This document shows, piece after piece, positions 16,190-23,962 of a stretch of 64,000 bases of DNA. A program made the position numbers and the translations under genes. The notes below the pieces were generated by a model. It was not told the origin of the DNA, did no database searches, and saw only the letters and a program-made list of their open reading frames with translations. Origin of the DNA: UBA6522 sp965221035 (GTDB lineage Bacteria > Pseudomonadota > Gammaproteobacteria > Steroidobacterales > Rariloculaceae); the NCBI GenBank assembly GCA_965221035.1, contig OZ244860.1, positions 1 to 64,000 on the forward strand. The letters are read 5' to 3'. Within the stretch, counting starts at the first letter, position 1. Each line of letters begins with the position of its first letter.

Positions 16190-19100
16190 ATGTTCATAGG
16201 CGCATGCGCGCAGCCTGACGGACACACTCCCGCCGATGACCGAATTCTCATGGAATTCCAGACTCCGCCGCCGTCCGCCCGGCCACGCGCCTGGTGGCAC
16301 TGGATGAACGGCAACGTCACTATCGACGGCATCGCCAGGGACCTTGCGTGGATGCACGAAATCGGCCTCGGCGGCTTGCAGAACTTCGACGCCAGTCTGA
16401 CGACACCGCAGATCGTCGAGAACCGCCTCGTCTACATGGAGCCGGATTGGCAGGAGGCTTTCCGCTTTGCGGTCGAGACGGCCGATGACTACGGACTGGA
16501 GTTCGCGATTGCCGCCTCTCCGGGCTGGAGCGAGACCGGCGGGCCCTGGGTGCCGCCCGCGGATGGCATGAAGAAGCTGGTCTGGAGCATAGTTGATATC
16601 GTCGATGGTCAGCTGTTCGATGGCAGCCTGCCGGCTCCACCGGGTGTGACTGGCGCCTACCTGGACCTGCCATTCTTCAACCCCCTGGCTGCGATCGAAG
16701 GAGAATCGGGGGAATCGCCAGAGTTCTACGCCGATGCAGCCGTTCTTGCCTTCCCGTATTCCCAACCCGGTCGGGACGAGGCGCCCGTCGCGAAATTGGC
16801 AGACGGAACGGCGCTTGATACTTCGGCCCTCATCGACAGCAGCCTGACAACCGGCGTGGAGATGGACCCCGGCACTGCCAATGAGCCTGGCACACTGGTT
16901 CTGGAATATGCAGACCCGCGCACGATGCGGTCCGCAACACTGTATCTCGAGGGTATCCTGCCGCCATTCGGTGATTCGACAATTACGCCGGCACTGGAGG
17001 CGCTGCAGGATGGGGAGTGGCGCAAGGTGACGGATTTGCCGGTGACGGACGTACCGTCGACTCGCAGCTTTGCTCCCGTGACGGCAAGTGCGTTCCGCGT
17101 GGTCTTGTACCCGTACTCCGGTCCCCGGCGGATCGGGCTCAACGAGGGCGCCCCCGGCGCGGCAGCCGGATTCTCGTTCGAGTTGGGCGCCATGCCAGTG
17201 GTGACCGTCACGGATTTTCGGCTCAGCACCGAACCGAGAGTCGATCACTTCGAGGCCAAGGCCGGTTTCGAGGTGGCGCGAGACTACTATGCGCTTGAAA
17301 CCGCGACCGACGATTACCCGGGTGTCCCGTCTGGCGACGTCATCGACCTGACGGATCTCCTGGGCCCGGATGGCCGCCTCGACTGGACCCCCCCGCCGGG
17401 CGACTGGCGCGTGCTGCGCCTCGGCTACTCATTGACCGGCAAGACGAATCATCCGGCGACCGAGGAGGCCACCGGGCTTGAGGTCGACAAGTACGACGGG
17501 GAGGCCGTGCGACGTTACCTCCAGACCTACCTCGACCTGTTCGGGGAAGCAGCCGGCAGCGACTGGAACGGCGATAGGGGACTCGACGCAATACTGACCG
17601 ACAGCATCGAGGTCGGAGCATCGAACTGGACGCCGAGGCTGGTTGAACGCTTCCGCGAACTGCGAGGTTACGACCCTGTGCCCTGGTTGCCGGCGTTGAC
17701 AGGGACGATCATCGGATCGCGGCAACTGAGCGACGCGTTCCTGTACGACTTCAGGCGCACGCTCGCCGACCTCCTGGTTAGCGAGCACTATGCAACCGTC
17801 AAGTCCGTGGCGGAGGAACACGGCATCAGGGTCTACGGCGAAGCGCTTGAGGACGTGCGCCCGTCACTGGGAGACGACATGGCGATGCGCTCCCACGCCG
17901 ACGTGCCCATGGCGGCGCTGTGGCTGTGGAACCGCGGTTCGGTTCCCAGGCCCACATTGCTGGGGGACATGAAGGGCGCTTCATCCGTCGCCCATGTGTA
18001 CGGCCAGAATCTCGCAGCCGCCGAATCCATGACGGCGGCGAATTCGCCGTGGGCTTTCGCGCCATCCGATCTTCGTCGGGTGATCGACCTGGAATTCGCC
18101 CACGGCATCAACCTGCCCGTGATTCATACCTCGGTGCATCAACCCCTGGATGACAGGATGCCGGGGCTGGCGCTCTTCATATTCGGACAGTACTTCAACC
18201 GGCACGAGACCTGGGCGGGCATGGCGCGCCCGTGGATCGACTACATCGCGCGCAACAGCTATCTCTTGCAGCAGGGGCGAAACTTCGCGGACGTGGCGTA
18301 TTTCCACGGCGAGGAAATGCCGCTGACCGCGTTATACGCGTTCGAGCCGTTGGCCGATACGCCGGTGCAGTACGCCTTCGATTTCGTCAATGCGGACGCG
18401 ATCCTCAACTTGCTGTCCGTCGAGAACGGCAATCTTGTCTCACCCAGCGGTGCAAGCTACGAAGCGCTGTACCTGGGCGGGACGAGCCACCGCATGACGC
18501 TGCCGTTGTTGCGCAAGCTCGCCGAGTTCGCCGAAGCCGGCGCGACTATCGTTGGCGACGCGCCGGAGTCATCGCCAAGCCTGGCAGACGACGAAGCCGA
18601 ATTCGCGGCGGTCGTCGAACGATTGTGGACAGAGGCGCGGGTGATCGCTGGCCGCAACATCGAAGCCGTACTCGATTCGATCGGGCTTGTTCCGGATTTC
18701 GCGTTTGACGGGCCGCAGGAAGACAGTGAAGTCCTCTTCGTGCACCGGCTGCTCGACGACGGCCACATTTATTGGGTCAACAACCGCAACAACCGGTCGG
18801 AAAGCATCGAAGCAAGATTTCGTGTAACAGGACTGAAGCCTGAAATCTGGCGCGCCGATTGCGGCTGCGTTGAGCCGGTGTCGTACCGGATACAGGACGG
18901 CGTTACGGTATTGCCATTGCAATTCCTTCCGGAAGAATCGTACTTCGTGGTATTCCGCGAACCGACCAACGTAATGGCCGCCGAGTACGATACGCCGACT
19001 TGGGTCGAGGCGGGCGAAATCAATGGACCCTGGGACGTCACCTTTCAGGCCGGTCGCGGGGCGCCGGCTTCGGCGACGTTCGAGCGACTGATTTCACTGA

Positions 19101-19495
19101 GCGAGCACACTGATCCGGGCATTCAGTACTTTTCGGGTATTTCGACCTACTCGACGCGGTTCGATCTGGCGGAAGGTGTTCAGCCGGGCAATCCGCTGTT
19201 GCTCGATCTCGAGCAGGTGGGCGATGTGGCCGAGGTGCTGGTGAATGGTGACCGCGTCGGCGTTGCCTGGAAGGCGCCGTACCGAGTGGACGTCGGATCC
19301 GCCGTGCACGCCGGCTCGAACGAACTTGAGGTGCGCGTCGCCAACCTGTGGGTGAACCGACTTATCGGCGACGCGCAACCCGGGGCGGAGAAGATCGCGT
19401 TTACGACGGTACCGACGTACGAAGCGGAAGCCCCGTTGCGCCCCGCCGGTCTGATCGGCTCCATTCGTTTGCTGGCCTTGGGCGACGGCACTTGA
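16190..19495 (+). CDS. GH106-like alpha-L-rhamnosidase, probable lipoprotein
   Basis: A 1,101-residue glycoside hydrolase. The N-terminus has the family phrase PRAWWHWMNGNVT followed by IARDLAWMHEIGLGGLQNFD, and a Trp-rich AASPGWSETGGPWV, characteristic of GH106 enzymes that release terminal alpha-L-rhamnose. The C-terminal 200 residues form a galactose-binding-like sandwich (STRFDL, VGDVAEVLVNG, ELEVRVANLWVNRLIG). Length fits family members of about 1,050-1,150 residues. ATG 16190 is the only standard start, but the frame is open further left and encodes WLCSLIALSGMFIGAC, a hydrophobic stretch with lipobox cysteine; the true start is probably a non-ATG codon such as CTG 16115. The divergent neighbour is a secreted esterase. 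Confidence 0.8.
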   Translation: MFIGACAQPDGHTPADDRILMEFQTPPPSARPRAWWHWMNGNVTIDGIARDLAWMHEIGLGGLQNFDASLTTPQIVENRLVYMEPDWQEAFRFAVETADDYGLEFAIAASPGWSETGGPWVPPADGMKKLVWSIVDIVDGQLFDGSLPAPPGVTGAYLDLPFFNPLAAIEGESGESPEFYADAAVLAFPYSQPGRDEAPVAKLADGTALDTSALIDSSLTTGVEMDPGTANEPGTLVLEYADPRTMRSATLYLEGILPPFGDSTITPALEALQDGEWRKVTDLPVTDVPSTRSFAPVTASAFRVVLYPYSGPRRIGLNEGAPGAAAGFSFELGAMPVVTVTDFRLSTEPRVDHFEAKAGFEVARDYYALETATDDYPGVPSGDVIDLTDLLGPDGRLDWTPPPGDWRVLRLGYSLTGKTNHPATEEATGLEVDKYDGEAVRRYLQTYLDLFGEAAGSDWNGDRGLDAILTDSIEVGASNWTPRLVERFRELRGYDPVPWLPALTGTIIGSRQLSDAFLYDFRRTLADLLVSEHYATVKSVAEEHGIRVYGEALEDVRPSLGDDMAMRSHADVPMAALWLWNRGSVPRPTLLGDMKGASSVAHVYGQNLAAAESMTAANSPWAFAPSDLRRVIDLEFAHGINLPVIHTSVHQPLDDRMPGLALFIFGQYFNRHETWAGMARPWIDYIARNSYLLQQGRNFADVAYFHGEEMPLTALYAFEPLADTPVQYAFDFVNADAILNLLSVENGNLVSPSGASYEALYLGGTSHRMTLPLLRKLAEFAEAGATIVGDAPESSPSLADDEAEFAAVVERLWTEARVIAGRNIEAVLDSIGLVPDFAFDGPQEDSEVLFVHRLLDDGHIYWVNNRNNRSESIEARFRVTGLKPEIWRADCGCVEPVSYRIQDGVTVLPLQFLPEESYFVVFREPTNVMAAEYDTPTWVEAGEINGPWDVTFQAGRGAPASATFERLISLSEHTDPGIQYFSGISTYSTRFDLAEGVQPGNPLLLDLEQVGDVAEVLVNGDRVGVAWKAPYRVDVGSAVHAGSNELEVRVANLWVNRLIGDAQPGAEKIAFTTVPTYEAEAPLRPAGLIGSIRLLALGDGT

Positions 19496-19511
19496 TCCGT
19501 GTGTTGGCTGG

Positions 19512-20543
19512 TTACTGAGACTTCCCGCAGTTCCAGGTTCCCACCGGTATCTCGGGGCGCCACGTCCAGTAGCGTGTCAGGTCAAAGGATTCGGTGAAGT
19601 TGACCGGGTCCGTGATGGTCACGCGGTAGTCCAGACGAGCCTCATCCTCGCTCAGTGTAAAGCGTTCGACCAAGGTCATGTCCCTGCTCTGGGGAACGCC
19701 TCGGTCGTCGAATCGCGGCGCATCGATGTTACTGGTTTCCACGACCAGCACGTTGTCTTCCCATCGGCCCGTGGAGTGACCCAACAAGCCGTAGTCGTCC
19801 GTTGGTGGAACACTGCCAGACATGTGAATGGTGCGCGCGGTGTCGTCTTCTTCGAATCGCAGCCGGATGTCCTCACCCATGCGCTCGAAGGCAATGGGCA
19901 GGGGCGTGATCATCATGTGGGGCATCCCCTTCGACCAGCAGGCAAGCAAGTCCTCACTATCCGGTTCCCAGGCTGCGCGAGCCTGTTCGGCAGCTTCGGT
20001 CAGCGGATAGTTTCCACTGAACATCGGAAAGGAGGCGCGGTCACCCATCACCGTACTCCATACGCGAAAGATTCCTTCTGCGGTTCGCTGCGCCTCGGCT
20101 TCCACCGATTCGCTGTAGACTGGATCCAGCAATCCGGCTCCCTCTGCTGCGAAATAGGGTTCCGCGGTTATCAGGGTCACGACCTCCTTGCCGCTTTCCA
20201 GCAGGATGTTTCGGGCATTCAACTCCGGCAGCCCTCGCCGCGACGCCGCGCCGGCGACTCGTATCCGGTCGCCAGCCTGCATGAAATCCGGTTCGACGCC
20301 CTTGGCGCGAAGGACACTGTAGGCGGCAGTCTCCACGTCCCAATCGACGGCTTTGCCGTCGGGGCCCGTTACCGTCACGACGAACCGCACATGCGGATTG
20401 ACCATGGAAAGTGACTTCAGTACGCCCTCGATCTCAACGGTGGTCGAGGGATCGAAGAACCCCAGCGTGGTGTGATGGGCAAAGGTTCCAGATCCAAGGA
20501 AAATCGGCAAGAATGCAACCAGTCGGTACCTTGGCATGGTCAT
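19512..20543 (-). CDS. Secreted DUF6152-like protein of unknown function
   Basis: A 343-residue exported protein starting at ATG 20543 behind GAAGGAG. The signal peptide ends near GSGTFA and is followed at once by HHTTLGFFD, then EGVLKSLSMVNPHVRFVV; this 'HH...FD / NPHV' pattern is typical of DUF6152 proteins. The first domain (to about residue 110) looks like a small beta barrel binding domain; the second half contains SGRWEDNVLVVET and TLVERFTLSEDEARLDYRVTITDP, a pattern shared by many secreted proteins from soil and marine bacteria with no known activity. It converges on the GH106-like gene and is divergent from an MFS transporter gene. Confidence 0.65.
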   Translation of the reverse strand: MTMPRYRLVAFLPIFLGSGTFAHHTTLGFFDPSTTVEIEGVLKSLSMVNPHVRFVVTVTGPDGKAVDWDVETAAYSVLRAKGVEPDFMQAGDRIRVAGAASRRGLPELNARNILLESGKEVVTLITAEPYFAAEGAGLLDPVYSESVEAEAQRTAEGIFRVWSTVMGDRASFPMFSGNYPLTEAAEQARAAWEPDSEDLLACWSKGMPHMMITPLPIAFERMGEDIRLRFEEDDTARTIHMSGSVPPTDDYGLLGHSTGRWEDNVLVVETSNIDAPRFDDRGVPQSRDMTLVERFTLSEDEARLDYRVTITDPVNFTESFDLTRYWTWRPEIPVGTWNCGKSQ

Positions 20544-20644
20544 TTCTCCTTCAATCTGACTCCACGGATTCCTGTCGACAGGTCATTGAATTATCCCTAT
20601 GCTACCAAGCCCTCGCCCCTCGGCGCAGGGCAAGAGATAACAAC

Positions 20645-21877
20645 ATGTCGGATAACACGGTTTCCAACGGCTCCGGGGTAGATGCCCGCCAGCCCGGAAT
20701 CGCAACCGGTCTTTCCCTGCTGATACCCATCACGCTCGCGGTCATGGCGGTCACGCTGTTGGCGCCGATCCTGCCGAGGCTGCTGGAAGAGTTCAGCCAT
20801 GTCCCGAACCACGAGTTCCTGGTGCCGATGGTGCTGACGGTACCCGCGCTGTGCGTCGCGTTGCTGTCGCCGCTTGCCGGCATGCTCGGCGACTATTTCG
20901 GGCGCCGCAAGTTGTTGTTGCTGTCCTTTGTCTTCTACGCAGCGTTCGGGGTCGCGCCGGTCTTTCTCGGCGACCTGAGACTGATCCTCCTGTCCCGCAT
21001 CGGGGTCGGTGCTGCCGAAGCCTTGATCGTGGTGTTGTCCACTACGATGATCGGAGACTATTACTCCGGTTCGGCGCGCGAAAAATGGCTCGCCGGCCAG
21101 ACGGCGTGCGCGTCCTTGTCGGCGATCCTGTTTTTCGGCCTGGGCGGATTTCTAGGCAATTTCGGCTGGCGAACGCCGTTCTGGGTATACGGCAGTGCGC
21201 TGCTGATGATGCTTGCGGTCGTTCTGTTCACGTGGGAGCCGGACAAGAGCGGGGCGCCTCGCAAGGCCGAGGATGCGCCGCGCAACGTAAGCTGGGCCGG
21301 ATTTCCCTGGATGAAAATGGCGTTGATCGCCGCCACGACCGTATATGCCTCCGTGCTCTTTTATGCGGTGCAAATCCAGGCCTCATCCGGGCTGGCGGCG
21401 CTCGGGTTGACCGATTCCGGACGCATCGGATTGATGACGGCGGTCGCAAGCCTGGGTGTACCGATCGGCACCTACGTCTACGCGAGGCTCGCTCCTGGCT
21501 CCCGGGTCGTCAAGCTGCTGCTGGCCGAATTGCTGCTGCTGGCGGCGGGATTCATGATGATGTCGCTTGCGGATACGCCGAGATTTTTCGTGGTCGGGTG
21601 TTTTGTCACCCAGCTCGGCTCCGGAATGTTGTTGCCGACGTTGCTCGTCTGGGCATTGAGCCTCCTGTCGTTCGATATTCGCAGCCGTGGCACGGGGCTC
21701 TGGCAGTCCGCATTCATGCTCGGCCAGTTCGTGAGTCCCATTGTCGTGACCATGATCTCGCTCCGGGTCGGCGGCCTGTTGCCGAGTTTTGCGTACTTGG
21801 CTTACGCGTCGGTATTCGGCGCCGTGATCGTCGTGGTCGCCATGCTGCGCGCACCGCAACCAGGGACCCAAGCGTAA
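20645..21877 (+). CDS. MFS transporter
   Basis: A 410-residue major facilitator. The start ATG 20645 is chosen because the first helix begins soon after (GLSLLIPITLAVMAVTLLAPILPRLLEEF); the frame stays open to 20411, but that part is antisense to the DUF6152-like gene. The loop 2-3 signature GMLGDYFGRRKLLLL is clear, followed by about twelve hydrophobic segments. The sequence resembles drug/metabolite or sugar efflux-type MFS proteins and I cannot name a substrate. It shares a 100-bp divergent region with the secreted DUF6152-like gene and is followed by a short repeat array and a LysR gene on the same strand. Confidence 0.8.
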   Translation: MSDNTVSNGSGVDARQPGIATGLSLLIPITLAVMAVTLLAPILPRLLEEFSHVPNHEFLVPMVLTVPALCVALLSPLAGMLGDYFGRRKLLLLSFVFYAAFGVAPVFLGDLRLILLSRIGVGAAEALIVVLSTTMIGDYYSGSAREKWLAGQTACASLSAILFFGLGGFLGNFGWRTPFWVYGSALLMMLAVVLFTWEPDKSGAPRKAEDAPRNVSWAGFPWMKMALIAATTVYASVLFYAVQIQASSGLAALGLTDSGRIGLMTAVASLGVPIGTYVYARLAPGSRVVKLLLAELLLLAAGFMMMSLADTPRFFVVGCFVTQLGSGMLLPTLLVWALSLLSFDIRSRGTGLWQSAFMLGQFVSPIVVTMISLRVGGLLPSFAYLAYASVFGAVIVVVAMLRAPQPGTQA

Positions 21878-21889
21878 AGCGGGCCCGGT

Positions 21890-21957
21890 AGTCGCAGGCC
21901 CCATGTATTCGCAGACCCCATGTGGTCGCCGCACGCCATGACTGCGGCCCCGCATGT
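21890..21957. repeat. Degenerate 17-bp tandem repeat
   Basis: Units of about 17 bp of the form A-K-TCGCAG-R-CCCCATGT occur head to tail at 21890-21906 and 21907-21923 with three differences, followed by two weaker copies ending in GCCATG and GCATGT. They fill much of the gap between the MFS gene stop and the LysR gene. Function unknown. Confidence 0.6.
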
Positions 21958-22005
21958 TGCCGTGCCGGCGTTTGGATCGGCCCGTGCGTCTGTTAATCTT
22001 GGTGG

Positions 22006-22923
22006 ATGGCACTCGATCCACGCGCCCTGCAACGATTCCTGACCGTCTGCCGGGAAGGATCCATCGGTGGAGCCGCACGGCGCCTGCATGTCACCCAGCC
22101 GGCGGTCTCAGCCACCATTCTGCAGCTTGAGGAAGCGCTGGGGACGAAACTCTTTACTCGGTCGCGCACGGGAATCTCGCTGACCCACACCGGGGTGGTG
22201 TTGCAGCGCCGTGCCCGCGCCCTGGAAACGCTGCTGATGGCGGCTGAGCGCGAAGTCGGGCTAGTGCGTTCCGACGCTGCCGGACCGCTGATCATAGGAG
22301 GAACGCCCGGTGCGCTGGCAAGTCTGGTTCCGCGCGCCGTCTCGATCATCAAGGACATCTACCCGGCCTTTGAACTACAAGTTGCCGAGCGACCCGACGA
22401 TGAACTCTCCGAGATGCTACGAAGCGGACAAATCGAGCTCGCGATCGTAACCACGGGGGCGATCCGCGCTTCCGACCGACTTGTGGAGGAAACTCTGCTG
22501 CGTGATCCTTTTTCGCTGATCGTGGGAAGGGAGAATGCGCACCTGCCGGTCAGGATCTCACTGTCGAAACTGGCCGATGCCCGCTGGGTCTTGCCAAATG
22601 TCGCCGGTGCATTCCAGCGCCAGGTCGAGGCGTTGTTCGTGTCCACCAACACGCCGTCGCCATCGAATATCATCCGCTGCGACTCGCTGCTGACGACCAA
22701 GGCGATCGTGCGGGATACCGACTATGTGACGATCTTGCCGCGTGATGTCGTCGCGACCGACTTGTCCACGGGCGTGCTGAGGGCGATTTCGATTCGGGGA
22801 TCGATGTCACGCTATGTGGGCGTGCGGATGCTTGCGGACGAGGAGTTGTCTCCGTTTGCGAACGTGTTCCTGGAAACGCTGCGCGGCCTTCGGCCCGTCG
22901 GCAAGCTGGCCGCCGCCAACTAG
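22006..22923 (+). CDS. LysR-family transcriptional regulator
   Basis: A 305-residue regulator starting at ATG 22006 after GGTGG. The N-terminal helix-turn-helix reads FLTVCREGSIGGAARRLHVTQPAV then ILQLEEALGTKLFTRSRTGISLT, a textbook LysR sequence. The effector domain starts near residue 90 (PLIIGGTPGALASLVPRAV) and carries the usual PDDELSEMLRSGQIELAIV. An esterase gene begins 20 bp downstream on the same strand and is probably co-transcribed. A TTAATC hexamer lies only about ten bases ahead of the start, so the transcript may have a very short leader. Target genes are unknown; the esterase, TonB receptor and beta-glucosidase downstream are candidates. Confidence 0.85.
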   Translation: MALDPRALQRFLTVCREGSIGGAARRLHVTQPAVSATILQLEEALGTKLFTRSRTGISLTHTGVVLQRRARALETLLMAAEREVGLVRSDAAGPLIIGGTPGALASLVPRAVSIIKDIYPAFELQVAERPDDELSEMLRSGQIELAIVTTGAIRASDRLVEETLLRDPFSLIVGRENAHLPVRISLSKLADARWVLPNVAGAFQRQVEALFVSTNTPSPSNIIRCDSLLTTKAIVRDTDYVTILPRDVVATDLSTGVLRAISIRGSMSRYVGVRMLADEELSPFANVFLETLRGLRPVGKLAAAN

Positions 22924-22942
22924 ACTAGCCAAGGCAATCGAA

Positions 22943-23812
22943 ATGCTTTCGCAGTCCGAATTTCGCGCGGCAATTGCCGGGATGGGTTGTGAATTGGGTC
23001 CCGATGTCCTGGCGGGGACGCGTGCCTTGCTTGTCGAAGAACAGGAGCGATTGGCGAAGGCGGGGCCGTCACCGGTTGTCGATATACCCTATGGCAAACA
23101 CCCGAGGCAGCGCCTCGATATTTACTGCCCAAAGCGTGACGCGACCGCGCTGCCGGTGCTCGTGTGGGTTCACGGCGGAGGCTTTCTAAAGGAAGCCAAG
23201 AGCGATCCCACGCATCCATTCAACGCCCACTTCGGGCGTTTCGCGGCCCGCAACGGGATGCTCGGCGTGGTCATGAACTACCGCCTGGCGCCCGAAAGCG
23301 TATGGCCGTCAGGTCCAGAAGACCTCGCGCTGGTCGTCGACTGGCTGAAGGCGCACGCGAGCGAGCATGGCGGCGATCAGGATCGTATCGTGTTGGCGGG
23401 GACGTCGGCCGGGGCGGCTCATATCGCGGGCTATCTGAAGCATCGATCTGGCGACGAGGGCATTAGCGGCGCGGTGCTCTTGTCAGGCCTCTATGGATTT
23501 ACGCCCCTGGAGAACCGGGACCGTATCTACTTCGGGGACGACCCGAGTCTCGATGCGGAAAGGCTTCCCATGCGGGCCGTCATCGAGACGGCGGTGCCGC
23601 TGTTCGTTGCGTTTGCTGAATTCGACTTGCCTCGTTTCCAGGCGGAGAGTATCGGACTCCTGCAAGCCCGGCTCGATCATCATGGACATATCCCCCGCAG
23701 CACGATAGCGGTCGGGCACAACCATTATTCGATCGGCTACCACATCGGCACTACGGACCGGCGGCTCTCCGACGAAATTCTCGCATTTGTCAGAGACTGC
23801 TCCAAGCCTTGA
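22943..23812 (+). CDS. Cytoplasmic alpha/beta hydrolase (hormone-sensitive-lipase-like)
   Basis: A 289-residue esterase-type enzyme lacking a signal peptide. The start ATG 22943 lies 20 bp after the LysR stop. The oxyanion motif HGGG occupies 77-80 and the nucleophile elbow GTSAG gives Ser155; the acid is likely in VAFAEFDLPR and the base in GHNHYSIGYH near the C-terminus. The arrangement matches family IV / carboxylesterase-like enzymes, and the sequence also recalls arylformamidase-type hydrolases. Substrate unknown; its position between a LysR gene and a TonB-dependent receptor/beta-glucosidase pair suggests it removes an acyl group from an imported small molecule. Confidence 0.78.
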   Translation: MLSQSEFRAAIAGMGCELGPDVLAGTRALLVEEQERLAKAGPSPVVDIPYGKHPRQRLDIYCPKRDATALPVLVWVHGGGFLKEAKSDPTHPFNAHFGRFAARNGMLGVVMNYRLAPESVWPSGPEDLALVVDWLKAHASEHGGDQDRIVLAGTSAGAAHIAGYLKHRSGDEGISGAVLLSGLYGFTPLENRDRIYFGDDPSLDAERLPMRAVIETAVPLFVAFAEFDLPRFQAESIGLLQARLDHHGHIPRSTIAVGHNHYSIGYHIGTTDRRLSDEILAFVRDCSKP

Positions 23813-23962
23813 CAGGGAGATGGGGTTCGCAAGATTTATAAATTGAAATAATGAATACAAAACTAATCGTTAATTGAATTTTTGGTTCCCGAATGATGGA
23901 ATATTCCCTTGGGTGGTTGAACGTCCCGGCCAACCGGGATGCAATTCTGGATGGTGAGCCTA

